Assembly: GCF_051860665.1 (NCBI RefSeq)
Contig: NZ_JBHYDM010000009.1
Location: forward strand, 1-64,000
Length of the DNA: 64,000 nt
Direction: 5' to 3'
Source: Falsiroseomonas sp051860665
GTDB taxonomy: Bacteria > Pseudomonadota > Alphaproteobacteria > Acetobacterales > Acetobacteraceae
Numbering within the stretch: position 1 is the stretch's first letter; the number at the start of each line of letters is the position of its first letter. This document shows, piece by piece, positions 59,262-64,000 of the stretch. The notes under the pieces were generated by a model, which was not told the DNA's origin, did no database searches, and saw only the letters and a list, made by a program, of their open reading frames with translations. A program made the translations under genes and the position numbers.

Positions 59262-59567
59262 TCAGTGATCCTCGGCTTCGGTCCAGGCCCAGTGGCCGAC
59301 CGCGACGCCCGCGATCCCGCCGATCGCGGCCGCCAGCGCGCCGCCATGGATCAGCACGGACCCCGCGGTGGCGCCGACGAAAAGCCCGACGCCGAGCGCC
59401 ATGGCATGGCCTGCCGTGATGCGCTGCGCCGGCACGGCGGGAAGCGTGACCGCGGGAATGGTGACGGAGGGAATCGCCGGCGTGGTCAGCACCGGCTGCG
59501 CCCGCGCGGCCTGCGGCGCGAGCACCAGGGCGGAGAGCAGCAGCAGCGTGGCGAAGAGCGTCTTCAT
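59262..59567 (-). CDS. Small exported membrane-associated protein
   Basis: 101-residue protein with signal peptide MKTLFATLLLLSALVLAPQA (cleavage near ARA), a short Pro/Thr/Val linker of repeated PA-V-T-like units, and a glycine-rich hydrophobic pair of segments (AMALGVGLFVGATAGSVLI and ALAAAIGGIAGVAVGHWAW) that could form a membrane hairpin. The end is acidic (TEAEDH). No family recognised. It sits 14 bases after the small gene before it and 37 bases before the bestrophin-like gene. Confidence 0.8.
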   Translation of the reverse strand: MKTLFATLLLLSALVLAPQAARAQPVLTTPAIPSVTIPAVTLPAVPAQRITAGHAMALGVGLFVGATAGSVLIHGGALAAAIGGIAGVAVGHWAWTEAEDH

Positions 59568-59581
59568 GCGATGGTCCTTCC

Positions 59582-60016
59582 TCAGCTTTCGATCGCGCGA
59601 TACCAGCGCCGCGTGCGGATCAGCCGGCCATGCGGCTTCGGCTGCAGTTCCAGCTCCTCCATCCGCCGCTTCACGCGCCTTGCGGCTTCCGCCTGGGTCA
59701 GGTCGGCGCCGGCGCGTGCGCGGTAGAAGGCCACGGCCTTGTCGAAGTCCTGCCGCGCGATGCGGTTGCGGCGATCCGCCATGGTCTTCAGCAGCATGCC
59801 GGAGGAACGGCCGAGCTCGCCTTCCAGCGCGATCTGGTCCTGCTCCGCCGCCGCGCGCAACAGCCCGCTGGCTTCCTCCAGCTTCAGCCCGTAGCGCGTC
59901 AGCCCTTCCTCCAGCAGGCGGCGTTCCTCGGCGCTGTCCAGGAAGCGGCGGCCCTGCATCTGCAGCTTCACCAATTCGCCGAAGCGGGCCCGCCCGTCCT
60001 GGCCGGTCGCGTTCAT
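59582..60016 (-). CDS. Stand-alone copy of the carbonic-anhydrase-associated domain
   Basis: 144-residue soluble, charged, helical protein. From residue 12 to 142 it aligns with the C-terminal half of the carbonic-anhydrase-like protein at 54813: FGELVKLQ with FADLLRLR, LLEEGLTRYGL with LLVEGVTRHGL, ADRRNRIARQD with ADARGRVAQTD, and RRWYRAIE with TAWFQRLL. No cysteines, no signal peptide. The domain is not one I can name. It probably acts as a cytoplasmic partner or scaffold in the same system. Confidence 0.78.
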   Translation of the reverse strand: MNATGQDGRARFGELVKLQMQGRRFLDSAEERRLLEEGLTRYGLKLEEASGLLRAAAEQDQIALEGELGRSSGMLLKTMADRRNRIARQDFDKAVAFYRARAGADLTQAEAARRVKRRMEELELQPKPHGRLIRTRRWYRAIES

Positions 60017-60038
60017 CGTTCTGTCCCTGCCCTGTCGA

Positions 60039-60821
60039 TCAATGGTTCACGGAGGCCGGCTGCAGGGCGGCCGGGCGCAGCGAAGGCGCCGGCGGATCCC
60101 GCGGCAGGTCCATCCCCTGCGGCCGCGCGGCCATGCCCTGCACCCGCGCATTCAGCCGGTCGATGGCGCGCAGGATGCGGCTGGCCTCGATGCCCAGCGG
60201 CGCATCCGTCGGCGTCAGCACGAATTTCACGCGCGGCAGCGGGAACAGGTCCACATCCACCTTGTCCACGGTGAAGCCGCCGATCTCCGTCGCATCCAGG
60301 ATGCCGCGCACGATGGTCCGCTGCATCACCGCCAGCGGTCCGCTGTTGCGCTGCGCATGGCGCTCCAGCATCCGCTCGACATAGTCGCGATCGGCCTCCG
60401 TCAATTCGCGCGCCTGGCCGAAGGTCAGGCCGAAGGTCGGGATCAGGCCGATGGAGCTCTCGATCTCCTTCAGCTTGTAGCCGGAGATGTCCATCAGCCA
60501 GGTGAAGTCGTCGTTCTGCGCGCGGTTGCGCTGCAGCGCGCCGTGGCGGCGCATGAAGTGGCTGGTGCCGTTGCTGAAGCCGAAGATGTCCAGCACGCTG
60601 TCCCAGAGCTGTTCCGCCCTTTCGCCCAGCCCGCCTTCCGAAAGATCCTGCAAGGGGGCGGTGACCATGGTGCGGCTGTCCTGCGCGGCAGCCTGCCCCT
60701 GGGCCGAGGCGGCGCCATTGGCCAGCAGCGGCAGGGTGGCGATGGCACCGGCCAGCAGCCAGGTTGCGGCACGCGAGGGTCTGGAGCGGGGCATGGCGGG
60801 GCTCTCCGGCGTCGGGGTCAT
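60039..60821 (-). CDS. Exported protein of unknown function
   Basis: 260-residue protein with a signal sequence (ATWLLAGAIATLPLLANGAASA) and a mature region with ERAEQLWDSVLDIFGFSNGTSHFMRRH and a C-terminal helix ending in a Pro-rich tail, quoted as separate parts: LWDSVLDIFGF and DRLNARVQGMA. It is polar and soluble with no further membrane helix, so periplasmic. An internal ATG at 60794 is an alternative start. The ATG at 60821 overlaps the stop of the binding-protein gene. No family recognised. Confidence 0.78.
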   Translation of the reverse strand: MTPTPESPAMPRSRPSRAATWLLAGAIATLPLLANGAASAQGQAAAQDSRTMVTAPLQDLSEGGLGERAEQLWDSVLDIFGFSNGTSHFMRRHGALQRNRAQNDDFTWLMDISGYKLKEIESSIGLIPTFGLTFGQARELTEADRDYVERMLERHAQRNSGPLAVMQRTIVRGILDATEIGGFTVDKVDVDLFPLPRVKFVLTPTDAPLGIEASRILRAIDRLNARVQGMAARPQGMDLPRDPPAPSLRPAALQPASVNH

Positions 60822-61885
60822 CGGGACAGCAGGGTCATGTTCTCGGCGATGCGGCGCTGCGCCGCGCGCTCCGCCGGCGGCAGCGGCACCAGGCCGGTGG
60901 TCGAGAGATAGCCGCCCGGGCCCGCCGCCGCCTCGCCCGTCGCCTCGTTCAGGAATTCGCGGATGCCGCGCACCACGCCCACGCCTTCGCGCAGCCGGGT
61001 ATGCTGGCGCTTGGCGTAGAGGTAGACGACGCGCGTCGCGCCATAGTCCTGCGCATAGATCGAGGCCTGGCTCGGCACCACGCCATCCAGCGACAGCGCC
61101 ACCAGGTTGCCGCCGCTGGCCTGCAGCTGGTCGAAGGTGATCACGCCGATGGTCCCCGGCGGGCTGGCCAGCAGCGCGGCCGGCACCTCGAGCCCGCCCA
61201 TCCGCTGCACGCGGCCATCCTCGCGCAGCGTCACGCATTTGCTGCGCCGATAGGCGGCCTCGAAGATCAGCCGCACCGCCTGCACGTCGCGGCAGCCGCC
61301 TTCCAGGATCATGTCCTCGAACAGCCCATTGGTGCCGGTGCCGAGATTGGGCGCCAGCACGCGGATCTCGCTGCGCGGCAGCAGGGGCGAGACCTCCGAC
61401 CACAGGCCGCGGCGATTGGGGACGAATTCCTCCTCCACGATGCGTTCCGCCGCCAGGGCTTCCCAGACCTGGCGCGAGGTCAGGTTGACCGTGGGCTCGC
61501 CGCGGCGGACCGCCAGCAGCACGGCGCTGAGGCCGAGGCGCATCTCCACCACATCCCGCACGCCATTGCCCTGGCAGGTCTCCAGCATGCTGCGCGGCAT
61601 GCGGCGCACCACCACGGCGATATCCGGCGTCTGCGGCCCGACGCCGGCGCAGAACAGCTCCAGCGCCCCGGAGGTGGGCAGGGTGCGCTGCGTCGGCTCC
61701 ATCACCCCTTCGAAGCGCTCGGTGAAGCTCGCGCTCAGCATGCGGGAGACGGTGCCGGCGGAGGTGGAGGCGATGATGACCAGCCGGTCGCGCATCACGC
61801 CCTGCGCCGCCGCCGGGGAGGCGGCACAGGCGAGGCTGGCGGAAGCCAGGGAGAGGCCGATCAGGAGGCGACGGAAGCGGCCCAT
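60818..61885 (-). CDS. PstS-like periplasmic binding protein
   Basis: 355-residue exported protein: signal peptide MGRFRRLLIGLSLASASLAC with AAA-Q cleavage, then IIASTSAGTVSRMLSASFTE, the opening strand and anion-binding loop of phosphate-binding (PstS-like) type-2 fold proteins, and GTGTNGLFEDMI, SPPGTIGVITFDQL and a GGYLSTTGLVPL end. No pst permease or ATPase gene is nearby, so it is not a standard phosphate importer component. It may sense or deliver an anion to the cluster. Confidence 0.83.
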   Translation of the reverse strand: MGRFRRLLIGLSLASASLACAASPAAAQGVMRDRLVIIASTSAGTVSRMLSASFTERFEGVMEPTQRTLPTSGALELFCAGVGPQTPDIAVVVRRMPRSMLETCQGNGVRDVVEMRLGLSAVLLAVRRGEPTVNLTSRQVWEALAAERIVEEEFVPNRRGLWSEVSPLLPRSEIRVLAPNLGTGTNGLFEDMILEGGCRDVQAVRLIFEAAYRRSKCVTLREDGRVQRMGGLEVPAALLASPPGTIGVITFDQLQASGGNLVALSLDGVVPSQASIYAQDYGATRVVYLYAKRQHTRLREGVGVVRGIREFLNEATGEAAAGPGGYLSTTGLVPLPPAERAAQRRIAENMTLLSR

Positions 61886-61939
61886 ACTGGGTGAACTCCT
61901 GGAGAGAGGCTGGTGAAGCCGGCGGCGCGACGGCGGCGA

Positions 61940-62842
61940 TCAGTTCCGGATCGTGGTGGCGGCCATGGCGGCCTGGGGGGGCGGGGCCAGGTTGCGCAGC
62001 AGCGTTTCCTGCACCGCCTGTTCCACGGCGAGGCGCGCGCGGGCCTGCGCCAGCCAGCCGGCGAGCAGGGGCTGCACCGCGCCTTCCATCGCGCCGGCAT
62101 CGGCCACCGCGCCGGCCAGGTTGCCGCGCCGCAGATGCGCGGCGATGCCGGCGACGGCGGTGGCCTGCAGCCCGGCCTCCGGCGCCGCGGCCAGGCCGAG
62201 GCCCGAGAGCAGGCCGCGCAGCGCCTGCCCGGTCTGGCCGAGCAGCGTGGCGTCCTGCGGCGCGCGCGCCAGCAGATTGGGCGCCAGGGCATTGAAGCGG
62301 TCTTCCAGCTCCGCCTCCGTCGGCAGGCCGCGCGCGGCGTGGCTGGCCAGCACCTCGGCCAGCGGGCGGGACAGCGCGCCGGGCGGGGCGAGCGCCGCCA
62401 CCGCCTGGTATTCACGCAGCCAGGGGCGGGATGTCGCGATGCTGGATTGCAGCAGCAGCGTGGCCGCCAGGAAGCGGTCCGCCGTCGGCCCGCGCTCCTC
62501 CAGCGCCGCGATGCGCTGCAGGGCGGCCTCGGTCTGTTGCGCCGCGGCTTCCGCGCGCGCGGCATGGGCGGCAATTTGCGCATTCGCCTGGCGCAGCAGC
62601 GTATCCAGCGCGGCGGCACGATCCTCCACCGCCAGCACCACGGCGGGGGAGGCGGCGCCGGCGGAGCTCAGCGCCGAGGGCCAGAAGATCAGCAGGCCGG
62701 AGGCCCCGAGCGCCAGGCCCAGCGCCAGCCCGGCCGCCGCCTGGCGCGTGCCCTGCAGGAAGCGGGCATCGGCGCCGCGGCGGGCCCAGGCGGAGGACAG
62801 GGTGGACGCGGACTCGGCCCGCGCATTCAGCTCGATCGCCAC
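61940..62842 (-). CDS. Membrane-anchored coiled-coil protein, mitofilin-like
   Basis: 300-residue protein. A short cytoplasmic arm, one membrane helix (about 36-58, GLALGLALGASGLLIFW), a coiled-coil region (about 70-115, AALDTLLRQANAQIAAHAAR), and a C-terminal domain with LLLQSSIATSRPWLREYQAV, GLPTEAELEDRF and LAGAVADAGAMEGAVQPLLA. This order (helix, coil, mitofilin-type domain) is that of bacterial Mic60 relatives, which shape membranes. GTG 62842 gives this length; a TTG at 62929 is possible. It opens the minus-strand cluster. Homology judged by eye. Confidence 0.75.
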   Translation of the reverse strand: MAIELNARAESASTLSSAWARRGADARFLQGTRQAAAGLALGLALGASGLLIFWPSALSSAGAASPAVVLAVEDRAAALDTLLRQANAQIAAHAARAEAAAQQTEAALQRIAALEERGPTADRFLAATLLLQSSIATSRPWLREYQAVAALAPPGALSRPLAEVLASHAARGLPTEAELEDRFNALAPNLLARAPQDATLLGQTGQALRGLLSGLGLAAAPEAGLQATAVAGIAAHLRRGNLAGAVADAGAMEGAVQPLLAGWLAQARARLAVEQAVQETLLRNLAPPPQAAMAATTIRN

Positions 62843-62993
62843 GGTAGGTGTCGCCCCTGACAGACGGCCGGAAGGGTGCCGTTGGCCAGAGGATGACGGG
62901 GAGAGGTTGGCAAACGATGAAAGCCGCAACGGTCATGTTGCGTCGCGGCGAAGTTGTCCCGGGATGGCGGCGAAGCTGCCCCCGGTCTTGCCT

Positions 62994-63019
62994 GCGCCGC
63001 GCGCAAGAACGCGCGGCGC
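62994..63019 (-). terminator. Strong hairpin after the dihydropyrimidinase gene
   Basis: GCGCCGCGCG (62994-63003) and CGCGCGGCGC (63010-63019) form a perfect 10-base-pair stem with a 6-base loop, 11 bases past the dihydropyrimidinase stop. No T-run follows. The rest of the 188-base gap to the mitofilin-like gene should hold the cluster's promoter, but I could not identify clear boxes. Confidence 0.55.
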
Positions 63020-63030
63020 GGGGCGCTCGA

Positions 63031-64000
63031 TCAGTCCACCGCGGCGGCGTCGAAGCCGTCCGGCACGCGGCCGCTCGGCCGCGCCATGGCATAGGGACCG
63101 CGCGCGAGGAAACGCCCGTCGCCCGGCTGCGCCAGCACCTCGCCACCCCGCACCGCGACGCGGCCGCCGGCGATGGTCACGCTGGGAAAGCCCTTTATCG
63201 AAAAGCCTTCCCAGGGGGTGTAGTCGATGGCGTGGTGCAGGTCCGTGTTGCGGATGGTGCGCTCCGCATCCGGGTCCCACAGCACCAGGTCCGCATCCGC
63301 GCCCGGCATCAGGCTGCCCTTGCGGCCTTCGAGGCCGAAGAGCCTCGCCGCATTGGCGGAGCTGAGGCGGACGAAATGCGGCAGGTCGATGCGGCCCTTG
63401 GAGACGCCTTCGGAAAACAGCACCGGCAGCCGCGTCTCGATGCCCGGCACGCCATTGGGGATGGCGTTGAAGGCGGGCGTGCCATCGGGGCGGAGATTCG
63501 CATCGCCCATGCCATAGCCGCCGCTGCCCGGGGCGCGCTTGGCGGTGGCGAAGGAGAAGCCGCAATGGTCGGAGGAGACGACATCCAGCGTCCCATCCAG
63601 GATGCGCCGCCAGACATTTTCGTTCTCGCCCCTCGCCCGAAGCGCCGGCGAACATACGGCTTTGGCACCTGCAAAGTCCGGGCCCTGCAGGTCGTCATGC
63701 GACAGGGTCAGGTATTGCGGGCAGGTCTCCCCCCAGACCTTCACCCCCCGCGCGCGGGCGCGCGCGATTTCCTCGGCGGCTTCCTCGCAGCTCACGTGAA
63801 AGATCTGCACGGGCTGGTCGACCATCTCGGCCAGCGCGATGGCGCGGTGCGTCGCCTCCCGCTCCACCACCGGGGGGCGGGCCCAGGCGTGCTGCAGCGG
63901 GTCGGTCAGCCCCGCCTTCAGCAGCGCGTCGATGCGCCAGCCGATGGCGTCGTAGTTCTCCGCATGGATGGTGATGAAGGCACGGTGGCGCCGCGCCACG
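63031..64000 (-). CDS. Dihydropyrimidinase / D-hydantoinase, 5' part missing
   Basis: C-terminal 323 residues or so of a zinc amidohydrolase that opens dihydropyrimidine or hydantoin rings in pyrimidine catabolism. HAENYDAIGW contains a metal-site His, FHVSCEEAAEEI the next His, SSDHCGF the catalytic Asp, and NIPNGVPGIETRLP-like residues (IPNGVPGIETRLP) are the family signature. The carbamylated Lys lies further upstream, outside the window. The start is not in the window. Confidence 0.93.
   Translation of the reverse strand, partial: VARRHRAFITIHAENYDAIGWRIDALLKAGLTDPLQHAWARPPVVEREATHRAIALAEMVDQPVQIFHVSCEEAAEEIARARARGVKVWGETCPQYLTLSHDDLQGPDFAGAKAVCSPALRARGENENVWRRILDGTLDVVSSDHCGFSFATAKRAPGSGGYGMGDANLRPDGTPAFNAIPNGVPGIETRLPVLFSEGVSKGRIDLPHFVRLSSANAARLFGLEGRKGSLMPGADADLVLWDPDAERTIRNTDLHHAIDYTPWEGFSIKGFPSVTIAGGRVAVRGGEVLAQPGDGRFLARGPYAMARPSGRVPDGFDAAAVD

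Noticed and set aside
60818..61885. A complete phosphate-uptake (Pst) operon
   Set aside because: Only a PstS-like binding protein is present; there is no permease, ATPase or phoU.
1..64000. tRNA or rRNA genes
   Set aside because: No cloverleaf with a T-loop GGTTCGAATCC-type motif and no rRNA-like stretch was recognised by reading; a covariance-model scan would be needed to exclude them fully.

Overview
The window is very GC-rich, gene-dense DNA that reads as a chromosomal segment of an alphaproteobacterium, most likely in or near the Acetobacteraceae (Roseomonas-like). That placement rests on the mnmE-mnmG-rsmG-parA-parB block, the hemH-hemJ-rho block, the TAXI-type TRAP transporter and the general style of the genes; it is an inference from gene content, not a phylogeny. 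No rRNA, tRNA, CRISPR array, insertion sequence or phage gene was recognised.

Layout. 1-4051: two tandem methyl-accepting chemotaxis receptors (the first cut by the window edge) whose signalling halves are almost identical DNA. 4214-10904: a DegT-type aminotransferase converging on the chromosome-partition and tRNA-modification block parB, parA, rsmG, mnmG, mnmE, read right to left. Three parS-like palindromes lie at 7668, 10916 and 13605. 10944-17964: housekeeping genes (ferredoxin, ogt, quinone reductase, YbaK, hemW, pyruvyl-transferase-like pair, rsmI). 17982-26585: an LpoA-like lipoprotein, an orphan PhoR-like kinase, a glycosidase, hemH, a HAD phosphatase, hemJ, rho and an HD hydrolase. 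26588-29999: an acetyltransferase, a frameshifted secreted-protein pseudogene, rdgB, rph and a small atypical nucleotidyltransferase pair. 30012-35414: surface-polysaccharide functions (CapD-like dehydratase, FkbM methyltransferase, WecA/MraY-like transferase) with a GST and a glyoxalase-like gene. 35421-36627: a histidine-rich PadR (YqjI-like) regulator with a LysE exporter. 36711-40973: TAXI-TRAP transporter, then a CBS/BON gene with an Fnr/FixK-like box between them. 40952-48405: NAD-glutamate dehydrogenase, mug, an MFS protein and a metallo-hydrolase in one overlapping run.

48529-52755 holds two JmjC/cupin-type hydroxylase genes that bracket an OmpA-like protein and a repeat-rich lipoprotein. 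52757-54841 is a divergent MFS/AraC pair. 54813-62842 is the most unusual part: eleven genes, ten on the minus strand, encoding a beta-carbonic-anhydrase-like fusion protein, a small protein sharing its C-terminal domain, a bestrophin-like (DUF4239) membrane protein, two mitofilin-like proteins, a PstS-like periplasmic binding protein and several secreted or membrane proteins of unknown function. Nearly all carry signal peptides or membrane segments, so it looks like an envelope-located system. The window ends inside a dihydropyrimidinase gene.

Genes are tightly packed, with many 1-4 base stop/start overlaps (ATGA, TGATG, GTGA). This implies translational coupling within runs. Convergent gene ends are often marked by GC-rich perfect hairpins that contain or touch the stop codons.
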